From: DATIYF01 sp035517775
GTDB lineage: Bacteria; Acidobacteriota; Terriglobia; Terriglobales; Acidobacteriaceae
NCBI GenBank assembly: GCA_035517775.1
Contig: DATIYF010000095.1
Span: 1 to 16,140, forward strand
Length of the DNA stretch: 16,140 bases
Reading direction: 5' to 3'
Positions 1-6,318 of this stretch are shown here, in pieces. How positions within the stretch are numbered: position 1 is the first letter of the stretch; every line of letters starts with the position of its first letter. The notes below the pieces were generated by a model, which saw only the letters and a program-made list of their open reading frames with translations, was not told the origin of the DNA and did not search any database. A program made the position numbers and the translations under genes.

Positions 1-338
1 AAATCTTCGGCCCGGTGGTTTCGATCATTCCCTGCAATGATCTGGAGCATGCCATCGAAATCGCCAACGGCATCGAGTACGGATTGTCGTCTTCCCTTTA
101 CACCCGCGACGTCAACAAGGCCTTCGCCGCCATGCGCGACCTCTACGCCGGAATTACTTACATCAATGCGCCCACCATCGGCGCGGAGGTTCACTTGCCC
201 TTCGGCGGGGTCAAGGCCACCGGCAATGGCCACCGCGAAGGCGGCATCGGCGCCATTGATTTTTACACCGAGTGGAAGGCCGTTTACGTGGACTACTCCG
301 ACAAGCTGCAGAAGGCGCAGATTGATCGGGTGGAGTAA
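1..338 (+). CDS. Aldehyde dehydrogenase, C-terminal fragment (5' end outside the window)
   Basis: The reading frame is open from the window edge (first full codon at position 3) to a TAA at 336-338. It covers about the last 111 residues of an NAD(P)-dependent aldehyde dehydrogenase, which oxidises an aldehyde to a carboxylate. It opens with IFGPVVSII, the conserved block after the catalytic cysteine. It also contains the terminal ALDH block LPFGGVKATGNGHREGG, followed by a short tail ending in a charged helix. The active-site Cys and Glu lie upstream and cannot be checked. The terminal block resembles the ALDH7/semialdehyde dehydrogenase branch (aminoadipate- or ketoglutarate-semialdehyde type), but the substrate cannot be named from this fragment. 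The family call is secure; the internal GTG at 15 is not a start. Confidence 0.93.
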   Translation, partial: IFGPVVSIIPCNDLEHAIEIANGIEYGLSSSLYTRDVNKAFAAMRDLYAGITYINAPTIGAEVHLPFGGVKATGNGHREGGIGAIDFYTEWKAVYVDYSDKLQKAQIDRVE

Positions 339-424
339 GAGGAAACTGTGGTTGGTTTCTTTGCCCACGGCGCCAGGCTTTGTTATTTAACCTCCACGGG
401 CATTTCCCAATAACAATAGCTCGG

Positions 425-574
425 TGCCCCAGGTTCGCGAGCGTAGTTTGCGAGCTAACCTGGGCGGAGAAAAGACTCAGTTCTGGCCCTCAACGATTTT
501 CTCCCAGGTTAGCGCCCCAAAAATTTGAGCGTCGCAGGGGGCGAGAGGATCAAACGGGTCGCGAACCTGGGGCA
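425..574. repeat. Nested palindromic intergenic repeat (REP/BIME-like), four AACCTGGG arms
   Basis: The outer arms are a perfect 16-bp inverted repeat: TGCCCCAGGTTCGCGA at 425-440 and its reverse complement at 559-574. A second, inner pair is GCTAACCTGGG at 454-464 and CCCAGGTTAGC at 503-513, flanked inside by GAGAAAA and TTTTCTC. The core CCCAGGTT therefore occurs four times in alternating orientation (428, 457, 503, 564). The element could fold as one long stem with side arms or as two neighbouring hairpins. It sits between two same-strand genes and encodes nothing recognisable. I infer a dispersed palindromic element; this is its only copy here, so copy number is untested. Confidence 0.75.
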
Positions 575-697
575 GCATTGTCTCGAACCGCCATGGCGGC
601 GCATCCTCTCAATGCCGGCGTGCAATTTCTGAACAAAAAGCGAAACTCCTCGGAACTCCGCCTGCAATCCCTTCCCGCTCAATCGCTTATCTGTCTA

Positions 698-703
698 TAC
701 AAT
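698..703 (+). promoter_or_regulatory. Candidate -10 box upstream of the aminotransferase
   Basis: TACAAT matches the sigma-70 -10 consensus at five of six positions. It lies 78 bases before the aminotransferase ATG, and a start site near 710 would put the 718-735 palindrome in the early transcript. No good -35 hexamer is seen 16-18 bases upstream, so the call is weak. Confidence 0.3.
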
Positions 704-717
704 TTTGTCGTGACATT

Positions 718-735
718 GTGTTCCGCGCGGAACAC
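718..735. promoter_or_regulatory. Perfect 18-bp palindrome, candidate operator
   Basis: GTGTTCCGCGCGGAACAC is identical to its own reverse complement over all 18 bases. It lies 46 bases before the aminotransferase start and just downstream of a possible -10 box. Its length and symmetry suit a site for a dimeric repressor acting on the aminotransferase gene. No regulator gene is adjacent, so the binding protein is unknown. It has no T-tract, so it is not a terminator. Confidence 0.5.
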
Positions 736-781
736 TAGGATTTTTCCGCCGCCTCCCGCTCCCACCGGGTAAAATTCTTCC

Positions 782-1990
782 ATGCCGCTTACCCAAGCCC
801 GCGAAATTCCTGCCGCACGCCGCCTGGAGAACGTCCGCTATGCCATTCGCGACCTGGCCGTGGTCGCCGAGCAGTTGGCCCGGCAGGGACACAAAGTTCT
901 CTCGCTGAACGTGGGCGACCCGAATATTTTCGACTTCGTTACTCCGGCCCACATTGTCGAGGCCGTGTACAAAGCCATGCGCGACAATAAGAATGGCTAC
1001 GCGCCTTCCATCGGAGTGCCTGAAGCGCTCGAAGCCATTCGCGGCGAAGCGGCGCGCAAAGGCCTGACCAGCGTTCGCGACGTGTTCGTGACCTATGGCG
1101 CCAGCGAGGCGGTGGAGGCATCGCTCACCGCCCTGCTCAACCCGGAAGATGAAATTCTCACGCCCTGCCCCGACTATCCGCTCTATTCAGCCGTGCTGTG
1201 CAAGCTGGGCATTACCTCCAGACCCTATTACCTGAACGAATACGACGGTTGGCAGCCTGACCTGGTGGACCTGGGTTCGAAAATCAGCTCGCGCACGCGG
1301 GCGATTGTGATGATCAACCCCAACAATCCTACCGGCTCAATCTGCTCGCGGCGCATGCTCGAGCAGATCGCCGAGCTGGCCCGCCGTCACAACCTGGTGG
1401 TGCTGGCCGATGAGATTTACGACAAGCTGATGCTCGATGGCGACCAGCACCTTTCCATCGCAGCGATTGCGCCCGATCTGCCGGTGGTGACTTTCGGAGG
1501 GCTCTCCAAGAATTACCTGGCGCCGGGATGGCGCGTGGGCTGGGGCATGGTAAGCGGCGAAGAAAATGCCGTAAAGCCCTATATCGAGGGCATTCATCGC
1601 CTGCTGCGGGCGCGGCTTTCGGCCAATCATCCCGAACAATATGCGATCAAGGTTGCCCTCGAGGGCCCCCAGGCCCATCTGGCTGGGGTGAACGCCCGGC
1701 TGCGCGCGCAGCGGGACTTGACGGTGAAATCCTGCAACGCGATTCCGCGCATGAGCTGCGTGCCGCCGCGGGGCGCGTTCTACGCCTTCCCGCGGATTGA
1801 CATTCCCGAGGGCGACGACGTCTTTGTGAAAGAGCTGCTCCTGCAAAAGCACGTGCTGGTGGTGCACGGCTCCGGCTTCGGACAAAAACCCGGCAGCCAG
1901 CACTTCCGCGTCGTCTTTCTGCCCGACGAGCCGACACTAACCCGCGCCTACGCCGCCATCGGCGAGTTTATGAAGGAAAGGTACGCGTAA
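782..1990 (+). CDS. PLP-dependent class I/II aminotransferase (alanine/aspartate type)
   Basis: This 402-residue fold-type I aminotransferase is a soluble cytoplasmic enzyme that moves an amino group from an amino acid to a 2-oxo acid with pyridoxal phosphate. Visible signatures are NPNNPTG at residues 179-185, DEIY at 210-213 with the cofactor-contacting Asp, and SKNYLAPGWRVGW, in which Lys243 is the Schiff-base lysine. The GYAPSIGVPE segment near residue 73 is the usual substrate-binding start of helix. The length is normal for the family. The overall pattern resembles archaeal and bacterial alanine aminotransferases (AlaA-like), but aspartate or aromatic substrates cannot be excluded. The ATG at 782 leaves a full N-terminus; no clear Shine-Dalgarno precedes it. 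A perfect palindrome lies 46 bases upstream and may regulate it. Confidence 0.93.
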   Translation: MPLTQAREIPAARRLENVRYAIRDLAVVAEQLARQGHKVLSLNVGDPNIFDFVTPAHIVEAVYKAMRDNKNGYAPSIGVPEALEAIRGEAARKGLTSVRDVFVTYGASEAVEASLTALLNPEDEILTPCPDYPLYSAVLCKLGITSRPYYLNEYDGWQPDLVDLGSKISSRTRAIVMINPNNPTGSICSRRMLEQIAELARRHNLVVLADEIYDKLMLDGDQHLSIAAIAPDLPVVTFGGLSKNYLAPGWRVGWGMVSGEENAVKPYIEGIHRLLRARLSANHPEQYAIKVALEGPQAHLAGVNARLRAQRDLTVKSCNAIPRMSCVPPRGAFYAFPRIDIPEGDDVFVKELLLQKHVLVVHGSGFGQKPGSQHFRVVFLPDEPTLTRAYAAIGEFMKERYA

Positions 1991-2182
1991 GCCGCTTTTA
2001 CATCACCATGCTTTGTCATCGGGGGCGGGTGCGGGGGAGCGTTGCGAAGGAATTTCATTTTGCGAAGATGAGCCTCAAGACCGGCTGCCGCCGCGATCTT
2101 TCGTTACTTCCGGCCCTTGGCCTTTCTCCCCATAATCTGCTTAAATCGTGGGGATTGCCGGTGTTGCCCGGAGCGCCGCTAC

Positions 2183-2920
2183 GTGATTGATATTCATTGC
2201 CACATCTTGCCGCAGGTAGATGACGGCGCCAAGAGCTGGGAGATTTCCGAGGCCATGTGCCGCATGGCGGCCGCCGACGGCATCGAACACATGGTGGCCA
2301 CGCCGCATTCCAACGACCGCTACCGCTACGATCGCGCGCAGCTGCTTACCCAAGTGGAGGAACTCCGCTCGCGGGTGGGCAAGAGCCCCAGCCTTGGCCT
2401 GGGCTGCGATTTTCACCTTTCCTTCGAAAACCTGCAGAATTTTGCCGCCCGGCCCGGCCACTACACCATAGATGGCACCCAGTACCTGCTGGTGGAGCTG
2501 AGCAATTACAGCATTCCGCAGCAGGTGAATGAGTGCTTTTCGCAATTGGGCGACAAGGGCATTATCCCGGTAATTACGCATCCCGAGCGCAATCCGATTC
2601 TTCAACAGGCGCCGCGCCGCGTGCTGGAGTGGGTGGAAATGGGATGCGTGGTGCAGGTGACGGGCTCTGCCCTGACCGGCTCATGGGGCGAGCGCTCGTG
2701 GCGCGCGGCGGAGTGGCTGCTGGAGCGGGATGCCGTTCATGTGCTGGCCACCGACGCCCACGACACCAGCCACCGCAAGCCCATTCTTTCGGCGGCGCGC
2801 AAGGAAGTGAAGGAAATGTGCGGAGAAGATATTGCCCACGCCCTGGTGGATGGCAATCCGCGCGCGATTATCAACGGCCAGCCACTTCCCTATTTCCCCA
2901 ATCCGGTGATGAAGAGCTGA
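2183..2920 (+). CDS. PHP-family protein-tyrosine phosphatase (CpsB/CapC/YwqE type)
   Basis: I place the start at the GTG at 2183, preceded by GGAG at 2170-2173. From there the 245-residue protein begins MIDIHCHILPQVDDGAK, exactly as CpsB/YwqE proteins begin. Longer upstream frames add an unrelated, cysteine-rich leader. Metal-binding PHP motifs are visible: His5/His7, His42 in ATPHS, His133 in THPERN, and Asp191/His193 in TDAH. Known members are manganese-dependent phosphatases that dephosphorylate the BY-kinases controlling capsule and exopolysaccharide export. No BY-kinase or polysaccharide export gene is in this window, so the partner is not visible. It lies 192 bases after the aminotransferase stop and converges with the gene at 3027-3581. 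The family call is secure; the phosphotyrosine role is inferred by homology. Confidence 0.9.
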   Translation: MIDIHCHILPQVDDGAKSWEISEAMCRMAAADGIEHMVATPHSNDRYRYDRAQLLTQVEELRSRVGKSPSLGLGCDFHLSFENLQNFAARPGHYTIDGTQYLLVELSNYSIPQQVNECFSQLGDKGIIPVITHPERNPILQQAPRRVLEWVEMGCVVQVTGSALTGSWGERSWRAAEWLLERDAVHVLATDAHDTSHRKPILSAARKEVKEMCGEDIAHALVDGNPRAIINGQPLPYFPNPVMKS

Positions 2921-3026
2921 CCCGGCCGGGGCATCTTCTCCGGCCCTACAGGCGCGCCATTCCCCGCGGCCGCAGGGGCAAAGGACAGTTCTCAGGCATC
3001 ACTGGCCAGTTCTCAATTTGGAATCA

Positions 3027-3581
3027 TCACTTCTGGGGTTTGGCGTCAGGCTGAGGATCGGCCGGCTTCGACTTCTTATTCGCATCCGAGGTCGAGAGCT
3101 GGCCGGTCATCGCAGTTTCGGGATTCAGCAGGTGCTCTTGGTCGGGGCCAAGGCCCAGCTTGATCAAGGCGCGCGCGTCGGGCACTGTCTTGGCTTGCCA
3201 GCCGTTATCTGACTGGTAACGCTGCATGGCCGCCTGGGTAGCGCTATCCCACTTGCCCGAGGGCTCTCCGCTCAGGTAGTGCTGGCGAATCAGGGCTTGC
3301 TGGATCTCCTGCGCCCGGGTTGAGTCTATCTTTTGCTGGCCGCGGTTTCGGGCAGTTCGCCTGCGGCCGCGGCGCGAATAGCGACGATGAACGCTGGCGG
3401 TGTGCTTTGCCGTGCTCTTGTGGGTGGATTTCCGGGCTGATGAGGAGGTCGCCCGGGTGGCGGGGGTGGCACGGGTCGGTGCTGTCGGTTTGGCAGTCTC
3501 CGCGCACAGCTGGCACACACTACCCAGCAATAAACAACATGCGGCCGCCAACGCACTGTGGAAAAAGCCCGAAGAGCGCAA
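3027..3581 (-). CDS. Secreted protein with peptidoglycan-binding-like domain
   Basis: This 184-residue protein opens with a hydrophobic signal-like segment (residues 5-27, ALAAACCLLLGSVC). A Ser/Thr/Arg/Lys-rich disordered stretch follows (about 30-84). Residues 86-144 form a single PG_binding_1-like helical unit (IQQALIRQHYLSGEPSGKWD...AMQRYQ). The tail is hydrophilic and Lys/Pro-rich. Such domains anchor proteins to peptidoglycan; no catalytic domain is present. The start is a TTG preceded by GAGGTGGG at good spacing, and no in-frame ATG precedes the signal segment. It lies 169 bases downstream of htrA on the same strand and may share its transcript. Whether it is a lipoprotein is unclear, since two cysteine clusters lie near the cleavage region. 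Confidence 0.8.
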   Translation of the reverse strand: MRSSGFFHSALAAACCLLLGSVCQLCAETAKPTAPTRATPATRATSSSARKSTHKSTAKHTASVHRRYSRRGRRRTARNRGQQKIDSTRAQEIQQALIRQHYLSGEPSGKWDSATQAAMQRYQSDNGWQAKTVPDARALIKLGLGPDQEHLLNPETAMTGQLSTSDANKKSKPADPQPDAKPQK

Positions 3582-3750
3582 TACCCACCTCAGTCACAAA
3601 CCCCGAACACAGAAACGGGGCAACCTCCGCTTGGGGCGCGGAGGAGGCGCCGGCGCTTGCTGCCGGCACCGGAAGGTCAGCTGCAATGATCTCTCAAATC
3701 GGCTGCCAGCGCCAGCTTGCCGCTGCCGCCGACCCATTACGGAAGCCGCA

Positions 3751-5307
3751 TCACGGAAGCGTGCCGGCGAGGAAAATAGTACCATCCTGCGCCCCGGCCC
3801 CGCGCTGGCGGACCAGGAAGACGACATCCTGGCCGCTCTTGAGCATGCTCTGGACGCGGTCAAAATCCTCGGGGCTGTTCACCGGCTGCTTGTTGACCTC
3901 CAGAATTACGTCGCCACGGGCCACGCCGATGTCATCGGCGAATGACCCGGCCTTCACATCTTCGACGATCACGCCCTTGCCGGCGGGAATTTGCAGCCGG
4001 TCGGCCATATCCGGGGTCACGGCGCGGACGGTCAGACCCAGCTTGGTCTGCTTCGGTCCGGAAGACTCTCCGTTCTCTTCCTCTTCTCCCAGGCGGGCAG
4101 CAAAAAGCTTGGCGCGGTCGGCCACGGTAACTGTGGCTTCATCTTTCTTGCCATTCCGCATAAAGGCCAGCTTCACCTGCGAGCCCGGTTTGCGGCTGGC
4201 AATGTCGGCCACCAGTTCGTCGCCGTTCTTCACGTCTTTGCCGTCCACTTGGGTGATCGTATCGCCCACCTTGAGCCCAGCCTGATCGGCGGGGCTCCCC
4301 GCGACCACGCTTGAAACTGTAACCCCGGTGCCGACGCCATAAACCCGGGCAATGGCGGGATTCTCCTGGGCATCGAACATGATGCCGATGGAGCCCCTGG
4401 CCACGCGATGCTCGGGACCGATGAGCTGGTTATAAACGTCCACTACCGTATTGGAAGGCATGGCGAAACCCACGCCGGCATAGGCGTTGGTGTCGGTGAG
4501 AATGGCGGTATTGATGCCGATGACCTGGCCGTTGAGGTCCACCAGCGGCCCACCCGAATTGCCGGGATTGATGGCGGCATCGGTCTGAATGAACGACTGG
4601 AACTGCCGCTGCGGCACGATATTGCGTCCCTTGGCAGAAACAATGCCGGCGGTCACCGTCTCCTGCAAGCCAAACGGGCTGCCGATGGCCAGCACCCAAT
4701 CGCCTACTTCCATGCTATCGGAATTGCCCATTTTCGCGATCGGCAGGGCGCGGTTCACTTCAATTTTGATCACCGCCAGATCGGTTTCCTGGTCTTCCCC
4801 AATGACCTTGGCGTCGTGCAGCACGCCCGGAGGATCGTCCTGCAGCTTGACGCGAATGCGGTCGGCCTTCTCCACCACGTGACGGTTGGTCACGATGTAG
4901 CCCTTGGCATCTACGATGACTCCCGACCCTAGGGAGCGTTCGCGGATGGTGCCGCCATCGCTGCCCTGGTTGCCGAAGAAGCGGTCAAAGAAATCGTCGA
5001 AGGGGTTGTCGTCGTCACCGCCTTCGTTGCGCCGGGCGTGAGGATTCTTAATTGTGGATTCGGTGTTGATGTTGACCACGCTCGGCTCCAGTTGCTTGGA
5101 AATCTGGGCGAACTGGTTCGACATCTTTTGAATGGGAGGCACGCTCAACGGACTGGCGTCCGATTTCCTGGCTTCCTGCCCCCTGACGCCGCTGGAAATC
5201 ACTGTGCCGATGAGAATTCCGACCGCCAGTGTGGCCACAATGGTGAGGGTGTAAGTCCAACGGTTGGCCTTGAAATGGGTCCAAAAGGCCCCTGCCTGCG
5301 GGTCCAT
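3751..5307 (-). CDS. HtrA/DegQ-type periplasmic serine protease with two PDZ domains
   Basis: This 518-residue protein is a Do-family protease that degrades or chaperones misfolded envelope proteins. One membrane segment at residues 19-38 anchors it or acts as an uncleaved signal. The trypsin-like domain shows the triad His143 (TNRHVV), Asp176 (ETDLAVIK) and Ser251 (NPGNSGGPLV). PDZ1 spans about 305-395 and PDZ2 about 420-505, with an acidic Glu-rich linker near 408-415. An acidic, Phe-rich loop at 97-112 (NPFDDFFDRFF) matches the LA-loop region of DegP/DegQ proteins. I chose the ATG at 5307 because GGAGG lies just upstream and a perfect -10 box sits 35 bases before it. The frame continues 57 codons further upstream, but that part has no signal character. 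Length and architecture are normal. Confidence 0.96.
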   Translation of the reverse strand: MDPQAGAFWTHFKANRWTYTLTIVATLAVGILIGTVISSGVRGQEARKSDASPLSVPPIQKMSNQFAQISKQLEPSVVNINTESTIKNPHARRNEGGDDDNPFDDFFDRFFGNQGSDGGTIRERSLGSGVIVDAKGYIVTNRHVVEKADRIRVKLQDDPPGVLHDAKVIGEDQETDLAVIKIEVNRALPIAKMGNSDSMEVGDWVLAIGSPFGLQETVTAGIVSAKGRNIVPQRQFQSFIQTDAAINPGNSGGPLVDLNGQVIGINTAILTDTNAYAGVGFAMPSNTVVDVYNQLIGPEHRVARGSIGIMFDAQENPAIARVYGVGTGVTVSSVVAGSPADQAGLKVGDTITQVDGKDVKNGDELVADIASRKPGSQVKLAFMRNGKKDEATVTVADRAKLFAARLGEEEENGESSGPKQTKLGLTVRAVTPDMADRLQIPAGKGVIVEDVKAGSFADDIGVARGDVILEVNKQPVNSPEDFDRVQSMLKSGQDVVFLVRQRGAGAQDGTIFLAGTLP

Positions 5308-5341
5308 AGATGACTTCCTCCGAGGAGCGTCCAAAGCCCAG

Positions 5342-5370
5342 ATTATACCTTCCCTTCTTAATGAAAGGAA
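5342..5370 (-). promoter_or_regulatory. Promoter of the htrA-like gene
   Basis: Read on the minus strand, a perfect TATAAT lies at 5347-5342, about 35 bases before the ATG. At 17-bp spacing the -35 position reads TTCCTT (5370-5365), matching consensus only at the first two bases. The predicted transcript starts near 5335, giving a leader of roughly 28 bases that contains the GGAGG ribosome binding site. Confidence 0.6.
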
Positions 5371-5529
5371 AAGGCTGGGAAGCCTTGCGAGCACACCCCC
5401 ATCAAAACACAGCTGCCTTGAGCGGCCGCTTCGGCTAGGGATTAGACGCGGGCGGTGCGCCCAAGTGTTGTGCGGCATGAACCAAGCTGGGTTCTAGCCA
5501 GCAAGCGAGCTTTCCCGCACTCTAGGGCC

Positions 5530-6276
5530 ATGGGAGCAACGGCCTTACGTTTCCGGCGTTGCGGGGAGTGTCAGCAGGTGGCGGCGGTCTGCTACCGCGT
5601 GGGCAGGCAGGGCGTGGAGTTTCTGCTGATCCGGACGCGCGGCGACCGTTGGACCTTTCCCAAAGGCAGGGTTGAATCGAGGTTAACCCTCGCCCAGACC
5701 GCCGCGCTAGAAGCCTTCGAAGAGGCCGGCGTTCACGGACGGATGGAGGAGGCGCCGTTTGCCAGCTACCTGCACCGCAAGCGGGGCGGTGAGGACGGCG
5801 CCGGGCGGCATTTGACGGTTCAGGCGCATTTGTGTGAGGTCCTTTGGCTGGGACCGGCGCAGGAGCGGCGTCGAGCCCGCACCTGGTTTTCGCTGGAGAA
5901 GGCGAAACGCCGCCTGTCGGCGGGAAGATCACGGGAGGACGCAGAAGAGTTCGCGCGCGTGCTCGAGAGAGCGGCAAGCCGTATTCAGCGACTCAGCCGC
6001 CTGGCCCGCACCGTCAACTCCGTGCTCAAGGATCCCTTGCGGGAGGCGCGGTTCGAGGCTTCTCCAGCCGCGCAACTCAGCAGCACAGCCTTCGCGTCTT
6101 TTCCCCGGCGGCCGAGTCCGCAAACATCCGCGGAAATCGAGCTCGCCGTGAATGCCTATCTTGGTGAGACCGCGCGAGGTGACGAAATATCCGGCGCCAC
6201 AGAACCCTCCACGCGCCGCGCCGGAACCAGGGGCAAAGTGCTGCAGCTTGGACCGCCGCAAGAGAACGGACGCTGA
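5530..6276 (+). CDS. Nudix hydrolase with a long C-terminal extension
   Basis: Nudix enzymes cleave nucleoside diphosphates linked to another group. Residues 15-135 of this 248-residue protein carry the fold. The approach is TFPKGRVES and the Nudix-box segment runs from Gly46 to Val68 (G...LEAFEEAGV). The metal-binding glutamates Glu61, Glu64 and Glu65 and Gly67 are kept. The consensus Glu at box position 7 and Arg at position 15 are both Leu, so the box is degenerate. Residues about 136-248 are Arg/Ala-rich, partly helical and unrecognised. The ATG at 5530 lacks a clear Shine-Dalgarno; a GTG farther upstream (5455) would add 25 residues of no domain character. The gene is divergent from htrA and ends 42 bases before the sulfatase-like gene, suggesting one transcript. 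Substrate unknown. Confidence 0.82.
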   Translation: MGATALRFRRCGECQQVAAVCYRVGRQGVEFLLIRTRGDRWTFPKGRVESRLTLAQTAALEAFEEAGVHGRMEEAPFASYLHRKRGGEDGAGRHLTVQAHLCEVLWLGPAQERRRARTWFSLEKAKRRLSAGRSREDAEEFARVLERAASRIQRLSRLARTVNSVLKDPLREARFEASPAAQLSSTAFASFPRRPSPQTSAEIELAVNAYLGETARGDEISGATEPSTRRAGTRGKVLQLGPPQENGR

Positions 6277-6318
6277 CTTCCGGTATGCTAAAGGCTCCCG
6301 CTCCCGGAACTGAGTTCG

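Larger units (their letters stand above)
339..781. other. Non-coding intergenic region of 443 bases with palindromic repeats
   Basis: This gap separates the aldehyde dehydrogenase from the aminotransferase. The open frames across it have no recognisable domain and no credible ribosome binding site. Its left half holds a nested inverted-repeat element (425-574). Its right half holds a candidate -10 box and a perfect palindrome next to the aminotransferase start. The stretch from about 575 to 690 shows nothing I can name. Confidence 0.7.

Noticed and set aside
380..772. Plus-strand open frame of 130 codons in the first intergenic region
   Set aside because: It reads straight through the nested palindromic repeat and the 18-bp palindrome; its composition looks non-coding.
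2924..2978. Two short GC-rich inverted repeats between the convergent genes ending at 2920 and 3027
   Set aside because: Stems are only 4-7 bp and no T-tract follows on either strand, so a terminator call is not supported.
3640..3660. GCCGGC repeated around a seven-base spacer between htrA and the peptidoglycan-binding gene
   Set aside because: The six-base motif is itself palindromic and common in GC-rich DNA, and no T-tract follows.
3320..4285. Long plus-strand open frame (321 codons) opposite htrA
   Set aside because: It is the antisense shadow of the HtrA gene and the gene downstream of it. Ser/Pro/Arg-rich translation is typical of shadows in GC-rich DNA.
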